From CAYFXA01 sp964347135 (GTDB lineage Bacteria; Patescibacteriota; Microgenomatia; PFEM01; JAHIFH01), in the NCBI GenBank assembly GCA_964347135.1, contig CAYFXA010000025.1, forward strand, positions 1 through 42,705: a stretch of DNA of 42,705 nt, given 5' to 3'. This document shows, piece by piece, positions 29,355 through 38,333 of the stretch (its first letter is position 1; each line of letters opens with the position of its first letter). The notes under the pieces were generated by a model. The model saw only the letters and a list, made by a program, of their open reading frames with translations. It did no database searches and had not been told where the DNA came from. A program made the translations under genes and the position numbers.

Positions 29355-30594
29355 AGCTAGAGAAATTCTCGACTCCCGCGGAAATCCAACCGTGGAAACA
29401 ACCGTGGTTTTAGATGACGATTCAAAAACTGAGGGTTCAGTTCCTTCTGGTGCATCTCTTGGAAAGTACGAAGCCTTGGAATTAAGAGACAATGACCCCA
29501 AACGCTACAAAGGAATGGGAGTTTTAACAGCCGTGAACAATGTCAATCAGATAATTGCTCCCAAATTAAAAGGAATGGATGCGAGCGAACAAATAAAAAT
29601 CGATAAGGTTTTGATTGAGCTTGACGGCACTCACAATAAGTCGAAGTTAGGCGCTAACGCTATTCTAAGTGTCTCCCAGGCGATTCTTGAAGTTGCTGCC
29701 ATCAGTAAAAAAATGCCGACGTACCAATATATTACTTCGCTTTATGGTTTTAAAACACCTCAAAAACTGCCTGGGCCAACATTTAATTTGATTAATGGTG
29801 GTAAACATGGGGCGGGCAATTTAGAATTCCAAGAATTTCATATTTGCCCTTCAACCGCAAAGTCGTACAGCGAAGCCCTAAGGATATCTGAGGAAATTTA
29901 TCAGACCCTAGAAGACGTTTTAAAAAAACATGGAGCCATTCACAGCGTTGGTGATGAAGGTGGCTATGCTCCTGATTTATTTACAAATGCCGACGCTTTG
30001 GAGTTATTAATGGAAGCAATTGATAAGGCTGGTTATGTTTTTAATAAAGACGTTTTTCTCGGTCTGGATGTGGCGGCGGGATTTTTCTATAAAAGCGGAA
30101 AATATCAAATTAAAGACCGAACCATGCCCATGCAAACAGAAGATTTAGTTAATTTTTATAAAGAACTAAATGAACAATATCCACTTTTTTCTTTAGAAGA
30201 TGGTTTTTATGAAGATGATTGGGATGGGTGGACGAAAATTGCCCAACAACTTCCGGAAACAATTATTGTTGGCGATGATTTGCTTGCTACTAACAAACAC
30301 CGGGTTGAAGAAGCCATAAAAAGAAAGGCTTGTAATGCCGTTCTGGTGAAGCCTAATCAGATTGGTACCATTTCCGAAACGGTTTACGTGGTTATGAAAG
30401 CCCGAGAAGCAAACTGGAAAATTATTGTCTCTCACCGCAGCGGCGAGACCAATGATGATTTTATTGCTGATTTCGCTGTGGGTGTGAGAGCAGATTACAC
30501 CAAGTTTGGCGCTCCTGCCCGAGGCGAACGGGTAGCTAAATATAATCGCCTCTTAGCCATAGAGGCAGAAATTGAAAAAGATGCCCGTTCCTAA
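29332..30594 (+). CDS. eno: Enolase
   Basis: 420 residues, full length. It has AREILDSRGNPTVE at the start, NGGKHGAGNLEFQEF, SVGDEGGYAPD, the metal-binding SLEDGFYEDDW and VGDDLLATN, KPNQIGT (catalytic Lys) and SHRSGETNDDFIADFAVG. It converts 2-phosphoglycerate to PEP. It overlaps ppsA upstream by 23 bp and the mutase gene downstream by 14 bp, so these three consecutive steps are made from one message. The usual C-terminal I-K-x-G-A-P is TKFGAP here. Confidence 0.97.
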   Translation: MSKIKNIKAREILDSRGNPTVETTVVLDDDSKTEGSVPSGASLGKYEALELRDNDPKRYKGMGVLTAVNNVNQIIAPKLKGMDASEQIKIDKVLIELDGTHNKSKLGANAILSVSQAILEVAAISKKMPTYQYITSLYGFKTPQKLPGPTFNLINGGKHGAGNLEFQEFHICPSTAKSYSEALRISEEIYQTLEDVLKKHGAIHSVGDEGGYAPDLFTNADALELLMEAIDKAGYVFNKDVFLGLDVAAGFFYKSGKYQIKDRTMPMQTEDLVNFYKELNEQYPLFSLEDGFYEDDWDGWTKIAQQLPETIIVGDDLLATNKHRVEEAIKRKACNAVLVKPNQIGTISETVYVVMKAREANWKIIVSHRSGETNDDFIADFAVGVRADYTKFGAPARGERVAKYNRLLAIEAEIEKDARS

Positions 30595-32209
30595 ACCCGT
30601 TGTTCTTATTATTATGGATGGTTGGGGGATTACCTCTGAAACAAAAGGTAATGCCATCGCCCAAGCCAAAACAACTAATATAAACCGCTTTTGGGCGGCC
30701 TACCCAAAAACCCTTCTTTCTGCCTCTGAAGAAGCCGTGGGCTTGCCTAGAGGCGAAGAAGGCAATTCGGAAGCAGGTCATCTCAATATTGGTGCTGGAA
30801 AGGTTGTTTTTCAAGAGTTTCCCATCATTAACTTATCAATCGCTGACGGAAGTTTTTTTAGCATTCCCGCGTTTTTATCAGCTATAGAACACACAAAGAA
30901 AAACAAATCAAAACTCCACCTAATGGGCTTACTGGGAGCAGGCGGAGTTCACTCTAGCATTAGCCATTTGTTTGCCTTAATTAAATTGGCTAAAAGCCAA
31001 CAGCTTGAACAAGTCTATCTTCATCTATTTACCGACGGTCGCGACTCCCCACCAACCGCAGCGCCTACCTATATTAATCAGGTTCAAGGAGTAATAAAAA
31101 AAATTGGGATTGGCAAGATTGCTTCGGCTTGTGGTCGTTACTTTAGTATGGATCGCGATCACCGTTGGGATAGGACCCAAAAAGCTTATGATGCCATGGT
31201 TTTGGGAAAGGGCAATAAATTCAAGTCAGCTGCCGAGGGAATTAACGCTTCTTACCAAGCAGGAAAAACGGATGAATTTATTGAGCCGTTTTTGATTGTA
31301 GAAGATGGGACAACCCATTTAATTAATGACCATGACTCGGTTATCTTCTTTAATTATCGAATCGACCGTCCTCGACAGTTAACCAAAGCCTTTGTATTGC
31401 CGGATTTTGAGCGTATTGTTATTGAGAAAGTCGCTTTCGACCCTTATGCAGAAAGATATGGGCTAAGACAGTATCAGCCACCCCAAAAAACAACCACTTT
31501 TCAAAGGGGAAAAATTCTTCAGGATTTGTTTTTTGTGACCATGACCGAATACGAACCAAAATTACCTGTTCAGGTTGCCTTTGTTCCAAAGCCCGTTAAA
31601 ATGCCCTTGTGTAGAATCCTAGCTGAAAAAGGTTTAAGACAATTTCATATTGCTGAAACAGAAAAAGAACGCCACGTCACTTATTATTTTAATGGTCGCC
31701 GGGAAAAACCATTTTCTGGAGAAGATAGGGTTGAAATTCCTTCTCCTAAAGTTAAAACTTATGATTTGCAACCAGAAATGTCAGCCTATGGAGTAACCGA
31801 GGAATTATTAAGGAGAATTAAAACGGGTTTTTATGACTTCATTATTGTTAATTACGCTAACCCGGATATGGTGGGTCATACGGGTGTTCTTGAGGCTGGA
31901 ATTAAAGCCTGTGAAGTAGTTGATGATTGCGTGGGGAGAGTTGTAAAAACGGTTAATAATCTTGGTGGGGTTAGCTTGGTGACAGCCGACCATGGTAATG
32001 TTGAAGAGATGATTGATTTAAAAACAGGCGAAGTTGATACAAAACACTCCACCAATCCCGTTCCCTTTATTGTGATTAGTAAACATTTTAATTACGGAGG
32101 AAGAAAGTTGCCCAAAGGAATTTTAGCTGACATTGCTTCTACTATTCTTGCTATCATGGATATTGAAAAGCCAGGTCTTATGACCGGAAAGAATTTATTA
32201 GTTCAATGA
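30581..32209 (+). CDS. gpmI: 2,3-bisphosphoglycerate-independent phosphoglycerate mutase
   Basis: 542 residues. VVLIIMDGWG and the catalytic Ser63 in GNSEAGHLNIGAG are in the N-terminal phosphatase part. Metal ligands appear again as YANPDMVGHTG, TADHGNVEEM and KHSTNPVPFI. The transferase insertion has DGRDSPP and CGRYFSMDRDHRWDR. It interconverts 3- and 2-phosphoglycerate with Mn. ATG 30581 is preferred to TTG 30572 because the protein then starts MPVPKPVVLIIMDGWG as in the family. Its stop overlaps the next start (ATGA). Confidence 0.96.
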   Translation: MPVPKPVVLIIMDGWGITSETKGNAIAQAKTTNINRFWAAYPKTLLSASEEAVGLPRGEEGNSEAGHLNIGAGKVVFQEFPIINLSIADGSFFSIPAFLSAIEHTKKNKSKLHLMGLLGAGGVHSSISHLFALIKLAKSQQLEQVYLHLFTDGRDSPPTAAPTYINQVQGVIKKIGIGKIASACGRYFSMDRDHRWDRTQKAYDAMVLGKGNKFKSAAEGINASYQAGKTDEFIEPFLIVEDGTTHLINDHDSVIFFNYRIDRPRQLTKAFVLPDFERIVIEKVAFDPYAERYGLRQYQPPQKTTTFQRGKILQDLFFVTMTEYEPKLPVQVAFVPKPVKMPLCRILAEKGLRQFHIAETEKERHVTYYFNGRREKPFSGEDRVEIPSPKVKTYDLQPEMSAYGVTEELLRRIKTGFYDFIIVNYANPDMVGHTGVLEAGIKACEVVDDCVGRVVKTVNNLGGVSLVTADHGNVEEMIDLKTGEVDTKHSTNPVPFIVISKHFNYGGRKLPKGILADIASTILAIMDIEKPGLMTGKNLLVQ

Positions 32210-33942
32210 AACAAAAAATTATTAATCTTAAACAAAAAAAACTTAAAGTCAAACCTAACTTAATTGACTATAAAAAGACATACAAAAACTTTGATTGGCA
32301 AGGTGTGGAGAAGGAATTAGATTGGTTTCCTCCAAAAAAAATTAATGCTACCTACAACGCCATTACCCGTCACGCTCAGGGACGCTTAAAAAATAAGGTG
32401 GCTCTTTACTGGCATGGTAAAAGCGATGAAAAAGTAAAGTACACCTTTGCTGAACTCGATATTCTTTCAAATAAATTTGGTAATGTTTTGAAAAAGCTAA
32501 GTGTAAAAAAAGGCGACCGGATTTTCTTCTTTTTACCTCGAGTTCCTGAGCTCTATTTTGGATTTTTGGGAGCAGTTAAAATCGGTGCCATTGCCGGAAC
32601 ATTATTTTCTGCTTTTGGTCATCAAGCCTTGCTAGACAGGTTAAAAAATTCTGGAGCTGAAGTTTTAGTTACCAACAAGGAACTATATCCTAGATTAAAA
32701 AAGATTGAACCCCAACTACCTGACTTGAAAAAGGTTCTTTTAATTGACACCAATAAAAAAGGCAAAAAGGGTAAATATTCTCTATCAGAATTAATTGCCA
32801 AGGCACCTAAGAAACTCGTTTGTTCCAAACATTCGGTTGATGACCCAGCTTTTATGCTTTATACCTCCGGAACAACAGGCAAACCCAAAGGCGTTGTCCA
32901 TTGTCATGGCGCGATTTTACTTGAACATATGACCGCTAAATGGGTACTTGATTTAAAAGAAGGCGATGTTTATTGGTGTACGGCTGACCCGGGTTGGGTA
33001 ACGGGTATTGCCTATGAGATTCTTGGTTCTTGGTCAAACGGAGCTTCGACATTGGTTTATGAAGGCAGATTTGATCCAGTTAAATGGTATCAATTAATTC
33101 AAGATTACCGGGTAACGGTTTGGTATACGGCCCCAACAGCCATTAGAATGTTAGCTGCTAAAGATTCAGGTTTAGTCAAAAAATATGATCTTTCTTCGCT
33201 CAGACACCTTGCCTCTGTAGGTGAGCCCTTAAATCCCGAAGCGGTTTTTTGGGGACTAAAAGCCTTTGATTTACCTTTTCATGACAACTGGTGGCAAACA
33301 GAAACGGGCGGGATTTTAATTGCCAATTATCCCTCTATGCCCATTAAGCCTGGCTCCATGGGTAAACCAGTGCCAGGCGTTAAAGCCGGGATAGTTGACG
33401 ATAAGGGAAAAGAACTTAAAGTAAAACAAATTGGCAATTTGGCGATTAAACCTGGCTGGCCCTCAATGATGAGAAAAGTTTGGCGAAGACCAAAAAAATA
33501 TAAGAGCTATTTTGTTGGCGGTTGGTACATTTCAGGAGATTTAGCCTATAAGGATAAAGACGGCTATTTTTGGTTTGTTAGCCGCGACGACGATGTTATT
33601 AAAACAGCCGGCGAAAGAGTAGGACCATTTGAGGTGGAATCGGCTCTTGTTGCTCATCCGGCTGTAACCGAAGCTGGAGTAATTGGCAAACCCGATCCCA
33701 TTCGTGGACAGATAATCAAGGCCTTCGTGAGCCTAAAACCCGGTCAGAAAGGCTCTGAGAGCCTTAAAAACGATATTAAAACCTTTATTAAGCGCGAACT
33801 GGCGGGGCATGCCTATCCAAGAGAAATTGAGTTCATGGAAAAGCTTCCCAAAACCCGCTCAGGCAAAATTGTCAGGCGTTTTCTTAAAGCAAAAGAATTA
33901 GGTTTACCTCTTGGAGATGTTTCTACTTTAGAGAAATACTAG
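32206..33942 (+). CDS. acsA: Acetyl-CoA synthetase (AMP-forming)
   Basis: 578 residues of the ANL adenylate-forming superfamily. YTSGTTGKPKGVVHCHG is the ATP loop, WWQTETGG the acetyl-CoA synthetase-type core, YFVGGWYISGDLAYKDKDGYFWFVSRDDDVIKTAG the hinge (in that order), and PKTRSGKIVRR the C-terminal catalytic Lys. The SCWQTETG-like sequence favours acetate or another short acid; the exact acyl group is an inference. Together with the ferredoxin oxidoreductase genes to the right it links pyruvate, acetyl-CoA and acetate. It overlaps rsmI on the other strand by 20 bp. Confidence 0.9.
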   Translation: MKQKIINLKQKKLKVKPNLIDYKKTYKNFDWQGVEKELDWFPPKKINATYNAITRHAQGRLKNKVALYWHGKSDEKVKYTFAELDILSNKFGNVLKKLSVKKGDRIFFFLPRVPELYFGFLGAVKIGAIAGTLFSAFGHQALLDRLKNSGAEVLVTNKELYPRLKKIEPQLPDLKKVLLIDTNKKGKKGKYSLSELIAKAPKKLVCSKHSVDDPAFMLYTSGTTGKPKGVVHCHGAILLEHMTAKWVLDLKEGDVYWCTADPGWVTGIAYEILGSWSNGASTLVYEGRFDPVKWYQLIQDYRVTVWYTAPTAIRMLAAKDSGLVKKYDLSSLRHLASVGEPLNPEAVFWGLKAFDLPFHDNWWQTETGGILIANYPSMPIKPGSMGKPVPGVKAGIVDDKGKELKVKQIGNLAIKPGWPSMMRKVWRRPKKYKSYFVGGWYISGDLAYKDKDGYFWFVSRDDDVIKTAGERVGPFEVESALVAHPAVTEAGVIGKPDPIRGQIIKAFVSLKPGQKGSESLKNDIKTFIKRELAGHAYPREIEFMEKLPKTRSGKIVRRFLKAKELGLPLGDVSTLEKY

Positions 33943-34600
33943 TGAAAAGAATAGTTAATTCTCCTTTAGGTTTAACTTTTTCAAAGTGGGCAATTGATTG
34001 GTTAACCTTTTCCCTTCTTATCTCTTCGTGAATCTTGGTTAATTCTCGGCAAATGATAATCTCAATATCGCCAAAAATCTCTTTTATTTCCTTCAAACTC
34101 TTTAACAAACGATAAGGAGACTCAAAAAAGATAATCGTGATTTGGGTAGGCAAAGACTCTAAAATCTTCTTTCTTTTGCCTTGTTTTTTAGGCAAATAAC
34201 CAAGAAAAAGGAATTTATCCGTTGGTAATCCGGAGGCAGTTAAAGCCGTCAGTATCGCTGAAGCTCCAGGCACTGAGACTATTTTTATTCCTTCCTTAAC
34301 ACATTCCCTTACCAATTTAAACCCTGGATCGGAAATCGTGGGCGTCCCTGCTTCACTTACCAGAGCTACATTTTTTCCTTCTTTTAAAAGCTTGATTATC
34401 TGAGGGATTCTCTTAAGCTCATTTTCCTCGTAATAGGAAAGGAGTTCTTTTTTAGGAATGGCTAACTTTTTCAGAAGATTGCCTGTTTTTCGAGTATCTT
34501 CACAAGCAATAACTTCTACCTCACCAAGAATTCTTTTTGCCCTTAAAGTAATGTCTTCTAAGTTACCAATCGGTGTTGACACTAAGTAAAGTGTACCCAT
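33923..34600 (-). CDS. rsmI: 16S rRNA (cytidine 1402-2'-O)-methyltransferase
   Basis: 225 residues, tetrapyrrole-methylase fold: LYLVSTPIGNLEDITLRA at the start, ACEDTRKTGNLL, ALVSEAGTPTISDPGFKLV, VPGASAILTALTASGLPTDKFLFLGYLP and FFESPYRLLKSL. These are all signature segments of RsmI. It methylates C1402 in the 16S decoding centre. It is the only gene of the carbon block on the minus strand; its first bases hold the -10 box for the oxidoreductase operon. Confidence 0.96.
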   Translation of the reverse strand: MGTLYLVSTPIGNLEDITLRAKRILGEVEVIACEDTRKTGNLLKKLAIPKKELLSYYEENELKRIPQIIKLLKEGKNVALVSEAGTPTISDPGFKLVRECVKEGIKIVSVPGASAILTALTASGLPTDKFLFLGYLPKKQGKRKKILESLPTQITIIFFESPYRLLKSLKEIKEIFGDIEIIICRELTKIHEEIRREKVNQSIAHFEKVKPKGELTILFTSISLK

Positions 34601-34605
34601 ACAAT
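34576..34605 (+). promoter_or_regulatory. Promoter of the 2-oxoacid:ferredoxin oxidoreductase operon
   Basis: TTGACA (34576-34581), 18 bp, TACAAT (34600-34605), inside the 5' end of rsmI. ATG 34618 is 12 nt beyond the -10 box, so the leader would be about 6 nt. Confidence 0.6.
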
Positions 34606-34617
34606 GAATAGTGTATC

Positions 34618-35637
34618 ATGGCTAAACAATTTTTAATGGGGAATCACGTTTTGGCTCAAGCAGCTAAGGATGCTGGGGCGAAAATAATGTTTGGTTATCC
34701 GATTACCCCGGCATCAGAAATTCTGGAAAAATGGGTTCTTTTTTGTTCAGAAAGTAAAAGCCTAAGTTATCTTCAAGCAGAAGATGAAATGGCAGCTGGT
34801 TTTGGTACGATTGGCGCTTGTTTGGCAGGAGTGCCTGCTTTTACGGCTACAGCCGGACCAGGCAATGTCTTAATGCAAGATGCTTTTTCCATGGCTGAGG
34901 CCTTAAGAGTGCCAACCGTTGCAATGATTATGCAGCGGGGTGGTTTATCAACTTCAACCGTTATTTATTCTCAAGAGGAAGTGAGATTAACCTGTTTTGG
35001 AGGAAACGGTGAAGGCTTTAGGGTTGTTTATTCCACCGCTAATTTACAAGAGCTTTATGACTACACCTTCAAGGCTTTTAAAGTCGCTTGGCAATTTCGT
35101 TGGCCCACCTTTCTTTTGGCTGATGGCTATCAAGGAAAAATGCTTGGCAAAGTGGAGATTAATGGAGGTAAAAGAGTCAAAACCGAACTAATTCTTAAAA
35201 AAGGAGTCAATCTCCGTAATTGCTTTAATCGAGAAGAAGAAATAGGTAAAATTATCAATAACTATCGGAAAGAATATCAGCGCGTTCGTTCAGAAATCGA
35301 GGAGGCCGAAAGTTATCAAATCAAAGGAGCGAAAATAATTCTCATTGCCCATGGTATTGTTGCCGCGGCCACTAAATCAGCGGTTGACAAACTAAGAAAA
35401 AAGAAGATTGCTGCGGGTTTATTTCGGCCAATAACCTTAAGACCCTTTCCTGCCAAAGCAGCAATTGAGGCTTTAAAACAAGCCGAAAAAATAGTCATTG
35501 TTGAATCAGCTGAAGGTCAACTAGCCAATTTGTTTAAAGACGAAATCCTTTTGCCTTTTCCCTTAATTGAATATTACAAACCAGCAATTGGTTTTACGCC
35601 TGAAGAAATCTATGAAGAAATCGCCAAAATTTCCTAA
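34618..35637 (+). CDS. 2-oxoacid:ferredoxin oxidoreductase subunit alpha
   Basis: 339 residues. LAQAAKDAGAKIMFGYPITPASEI and AEDEMAAGFGTIGACLAGVPAFTATAGPG are the hallmark motifs of the pyrimidine-binding (alpha) subunit, in the unfused form seen in the VorB/KorA type. The C-terminal transketolase-like domain has PITLRPFPAKAAIEAL. With beta, gamma and delta it decarboxylates a 2-oxo acid to acyl-CoA and reduces ferredoxin. Pyruvate or a branched-chain oxo acid is likely, given the neighbouring acyl-CoA synthetase; the substrate is not proven by sequence. Confidence 0.93.
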   Translation: MAKQFLMGNHVLAQAAKDAGAKIMFGYPITPASEILEKWVLFCSESKSLSYLQAEDEMAAGFGTIGACLAGVPAFTATAGPGNVLMQDAFSMAEALRVPTVAMIMQRGGLSTSTVIYSQEEVRLTCFGGNGEGFRVVYSTANLQELYDYTFKAFKVAWQFRWPTFLLADGYQGKMLGKVEINGGKRVKTELILKKGVNLRNCFNREEEIGKIINNYRKEYQRVRSEIEEAESYQIKGAKIILIAHGIVAAATKSAVDKLRKKKIAAGLFRPITLRPFPAKAAIEALKQAEKIVIVESAEGQLANLFKDEILLPFPLIEYYKPAIGFTPEEIYEEIAKIS

Positions 35638-36337
35638 ATGTTTTAAACTCGAATCAAAACCTCACCGGTATTGTCCTGGTTGTGGTCATTCAATTATTCT
35701 TACCACGCTTGGGCGAGTAATCGATGAAATGGAAATCGCTGATAAAACCATTTTTATGGTGGACATTGGTTGCTCCCTTCTTGCCTGGGATTTCTTCGAC
35801 CTGCCCACTACTCAAACCCATCATGGTCGAACGGTTCCCACTGCTGTTGGCTTTAAAATGGCTAACCCAGAAAAGATTGTTATTGCCTATGTTGGCGATG
35901 GGGGTGCTTATGCCATTGGCTTACAGCATACCTTTTCTGCCGCCATGAGAAACGACCCAATTACGACAATTGTTGTGAACAACACTCTTTATGCCATGAC
36001 GGGTGGCCAATTAGCACCAACAACGATTGAGGATGAAACAACAACAACAACGCCAACCGGGAAAAAAAGTCGCCAGGTTGGCAAAACTCTTCACGGGCCC
36101 GAGATTCTTTCTTGGATAGTTGATAAAGACGCTTATCTAGCCAGAGGTTCATCCAATCAGCCTCTGGATTTAAAAAACTATATCCGAAAAGCAATCGAAA
36201 CCCAAATAAGAAACAATTTTTCCTTAGTCGAATCCCTTTCTGCTTGTCCGGTTAATTGGCGGACTAATGCCCCAGAAACAATTAAAAGAATGGAAGAACT
36301 AGAAAAAATTTTTCAATTAGAAGAACTTAATCAATGA
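35612..36337 (+). CDS. 2-oxoacid:ferredoxin oxidoreductase subunit beta
   Basis: 241 residues. YCPGCGHSIILTTLG contains two of the proximal cluster Cys, then DIGCSLLAWDFFDLPTTQT with a third, and the thiamine diphosphate motif VGDGGAYAIGLQHTFSAAMR followed by NNTLYAMTGGQ. ATG 35612 overlaps alpha by 26 bp; an upstream in-frame extension lies wholly within alpha and lacks family similarity. It carries the electron from thiamine-bound intermediate to the ferredoxin-like subunit. Confidence 0.93.
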   Translation: MKKSPKFPKCFKLESKPHRYCPGCGHSIILTTLGRVIDEMEIADKTIFMVDIGCSLLAWDFFDLPTTQTHHGRTVPTAVGFKMANPEKIVIAYVGDGGAYAIGLQHTFSAAMRNDPITTIVVNNTLYAMTGGQLAPTTIEDETTTTTPTGKKSRQVGKTLHGPEILSWIVDKDAYLARGSSNQPLDLKNYIRKAIETQIRNNFSLVESLSACPVNWRTNAPETIKRMEELEKIFQLEELNQ

Positions 36338-36729
36338 AAATTTTAATTGCCGGTGAAGGAGGACAGGGAATTCAAACCGCTGCCCAGGTTTTAGCTAAAG
36401 CGGCTTTTAAAGAAGACAAAAATGCCTTGTACATTCCCAATTTTGGTGTCGAACAACGGGGAGGCGCTTCGATTGCCTTTCTGGTAATTGACAAAAGCCC
36501 AGTGGTTTATCCCAAGTTTGAAAAAGCTGATATTCTGGCTCTTCTTTCAGAAAAAGTAAAAAAGCGGGTGGAAAAATTTATTGGACCCAAAACAAAAATT
36601 ATTAGTGATAAAAACAACTTATCTGTTTTAAAGAAAATTTTAAACGAAACGAAAATCGTTAAAAAGGAAACCGTAAGAATGGCTTTAAAAGAAAAATTAG
36701 GAGCCAAATTTAAAGATGAAGAATTTTAA
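36334..36729 (+). CDS. 2-oxoacid:ferredoxin oxidoreductase subunit gamma
   Basis: 131 residues. ILIAGEGGQGIQTAAQVLAKAAF is the Rossmann-like CoA-binding start of gamma subunits. NFGVEQRGGASIAFLVI follows, as in the family (x-Y-G-x-E-x-R-G-G). The protein is somewhat shorter than usual (~170-190), lacking most of the C-terminal part. Its start overlaps the beta stop (ATGA), and it overlaps delta by 14 bp. Confidence 0.9.
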   Translation: MKILIAGEGGQGIQTAAQVLAKAAFKEDKNALYIPNFGVEQRGGASIAFLVIDKSPVVYPKFEKADILALLSEKVKKRVEKFIGPKTKIISDKNNLSVLKKILNETKIVKKETVRMALKEKLGAKFKDEEF

Positions 36730-36958
36730 GCCAAAAACAACCAAAGTAAAAAAAGGAAGTTGGACCGTTTTTTCGGGTTTATGTAAGGGCTGTGGAATCT
36801 GCTTGGCTAAATGCCCAGCAAAAGCCTTGGTTTTTGGCAAAGAGAAAGGAATTGCAAACAAACCAACGCCTAAAGTCTTGACGGATAAATGTAATTTATG
36901 TCAAACTTGTGAAGTTAACTGTCCTGAATTGGCAATAAGAGTTGATAAAAATGTTTAA
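36716..36958 (+). CDS. 2-oxoacid:ferredoxin oxidoreductase subunit delta (2x[4Fe-4S] ferredoxin)
   Basis: 80 residues. Two cluster motifs, CKGCGICLAKCP and CNLCQTCEVNCP, spaced as in delta subunits, bind two [4Fe-4S] clusters that pass electrons from beta to a soluble ferredoxin. The N-terminus (KVKKGSWTVFSGLCKGC) is typical of the VorD/PorD type. It overlaps gamma by 14 bp and the DedA gene by 8 bp. Confidence 0.93.
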   Translation: MKNFKPKTTKVKKGSWTVFSGLCKGCGICLAKCPAKALVFGKEKGIANKPTPKVLTDKCNLCQTCEVNCPELAIRVDKNV

Positions 36959-37577
36959 TTTAGAAAACCTAATTTTGACCACCGGCTATCTCGGTCTTTT
37001 TTTTATTGTTTTTGCTGAATCTGGTTTGTTATTCGGTTTCTTTTTTCCTGGAGACAGTCTTTTAATCACTGCCGGACTTCTCGCTTCGCAAGGTTACTTA
37101 GAAATAAAGCTATTGATTTTTGTTACTATTTTAGCCGCTATTCTTGGAGACACGGTTGGTTATTGGTTTGGTAACAAAACCGGACCCAGAATTTTCAAAA
37201 GGGAAGACTCGCTTCTTTTTCACAAAAAAAATATTATTAGAGCCAATGAATTTTACAAAAAACACGGTGGCAAAACGATTGTCATTGCTCGTTTTCTGCC
37301 TTTTATTCGAACCTTTGCACCCATTGTTGCCGGAGTAGGGGAAATGGATTATTTTAGGTTTTTGAGTTTCAATGTTTTTGGCGGAATCTTTTGGGTTTTG
37401 GTTACCACTCTCGCAGGTTATTTCCTTGGTAGCACGATACCTAATATCGAGGAATATTTCTTGTTTATTATTCTGGCTGTAATTTTTGTTTCCGCCCTTC
37501 CGGGAATGATTCACTTTTGGAGGGAATATCGTCAGCCCGTTTGGGCAATGGTTAAAAGAAAGCTCAAAATCTCCTGA
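36951..37577 (+). CDS. DedA family membrane protein
   Basis: 208 residues with four to five hydrophobic segments. VTT-domain motifs: FAESGLLFGFFFPGDSLL, then LGDTVGYWFGNKTGPRIF, and IVIARFLPFIRTFAPIVAGVGEMDYFRF with the conserved Arg and Gly. DedA proteins help recycle undecaprenyl phosphate or other lipids and keep membrane potential; the exact role is unknown here. ATG 36951 is preferred to TTG 36942. It converges with lexA and overlaps its end by 14 bp. Confidence 0.92.
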   Translation: MFNLENLILTTGYLGLFFIVFAESGLLFGFFFPGDSLLITAGLLASQGYLEIKLLIFVTILAAILGDTVGYWFGNKTGPRIFKREDSLLFHKKNIIRANEFYKKHGGKTIVIARFLPFIRTFAPIVAGVGEMDYFRFLSFNVFGGIFWVLVTTLAGYFLGSTIPNIEEYFLFIILAVIFVSALPGMIHFWREYRQPVWAMVKRKLKIS

Positions 37578-38178
37578 TAACGCCAATCACTTTTCCCTGA
37601 ATTTTAACTTTTTTAGCAAAAATAGGGGACATTTGGGCATTGGCTGGTTCCAAACGAACCCGGGTTGCTTCCTTAAAAAAGCGCTTTAAAGTGGCAAAAC
37701 CATTCTCGAGCAAGGCAACCACGATTTCGCCATTATTAGCCGTCTCCTGCTGTTCAATAACAACATAATCACCATCAAGAATACCGTCATCAATCATTGA
37801 ATCGCCCTTAACCTGAAGAACAAAAGCTCGCTTCTTCCCTGTTAATAGAGAAGGGGAGATGTGAACCGTGGCATTAGGGTCGGTATAAGGTTCAATCGGC
37901 TTTCCTGCAGCAATAAACCCCATAATAGGCAACTCGATTCCTTTGGTTAATTGACCAAGTTTTTTATCAACCAACTCAATACCCCGAACAGAACCTTCAT
38001 AACGCTTGATTACATCTTTTTTTTCCATGGCTGCCAAATGCTCATGAATCGTTGCCAATGAAGAAACACCAATCGCTTCCGCTATTTCAGTAAGAGTGGG
38101 AGAATAACCATTTTTTTGAATGTATTGGGAGATAAAATCCAGAATTTGTTTTTGGCGTTTGTAAAGAGTGACTGGCAT
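37564..38178 (-). CDS. lexA: LexA repressor
   Basis: 204 residues. The winged-helix DNA-binding part has YSPTLTEIAEAIGVSSLATIHEHL. The Ala91-Gly92 cleavage site lies in GFIAAGKPIE, with Ser127 (KGDSMID) and Lys165 (ATLKRF) as the self-cleavage dyad. It represses SOS genes until RecA filaments trigger autoproteolysis. ATG 38178 is preferred: the promoter -10 box lies between it and a longer upstream reading frame. No known SOS box is evident at the promoter. Confidence 0.95.
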   Translation of the reverse strand: MPVTLYKRQKQILDFISQYIQKNGYSPTLTEIAEAIGVSSLATIHEHLAAMEKKDVIKRYEGSVRGIELVDKKLGQLTKGIELPIMGFIAAGKPIEPYTDPNATVHISPSLLTGKKRAFVLQVKGDSMIDDGILDGDYVVIEQQETANNGEIVVALLENGFATLKRFFKEATRVRLEPANAQMSPIFAKKVKIQGKVIGVIRRF

Positions 38179-38188
38179 AGACACCCTA

Positions 38189-38217
38189 AGAATACCCGAA
38201 GAAAAAAAAGTTGTCAA
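38189..38217 (-). promoter_or_regulatory. lexA promoter
   Basis: On the minus strand TTGACA (38217-38212), 17 bp, TATTCT (38194-38189). ATG 38178 follows the -10 box by 10 nt, so the leader is about 4 nt. Confidence 0.7.
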
Positions 38218-38230
38218 GAGGGAAAATGGG

Positions 38231-38316
38231 AACTAGGGAGAGTGAGAGTCGTTATTGATGAGAATAATCGACCTACGATGGTCGAAACCCAAACAACTCC
38301 TCCTCTCTCCCTAGTT
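38231..38316. repeat. 12-bp inverted repeat enclosing a second hairpin
   Basis: AACTAGGGAGAG (38231-38242) and CTCTCCCTAGTT (38305-38316) are perfect complements. The enclosed segment has TCGACC-TACGAT-GGTCGA (38268-38285). It is downstream of the zinc-finger ORF (minus strand) and just behind the lexA promoter, in GC-richer DNA. Confidence 0.6.
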
Positions 38317-38333
38317 TAGGCGGCCTCTCCTTT

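Noticed and set aside
36942..36950. DedA start at TTG 36942
   Set aside because: ATG 36951 gives a normal N-terminus and a smaller overlap with the ferredoxin gene.
38116..38319. Plus-strand ORF through the lexA start and the inverted repeat
   Set aside because: It overlaps lexA and its promoter, has no ribosome-binding site, and the encoded sequence shows no recognisable domain.
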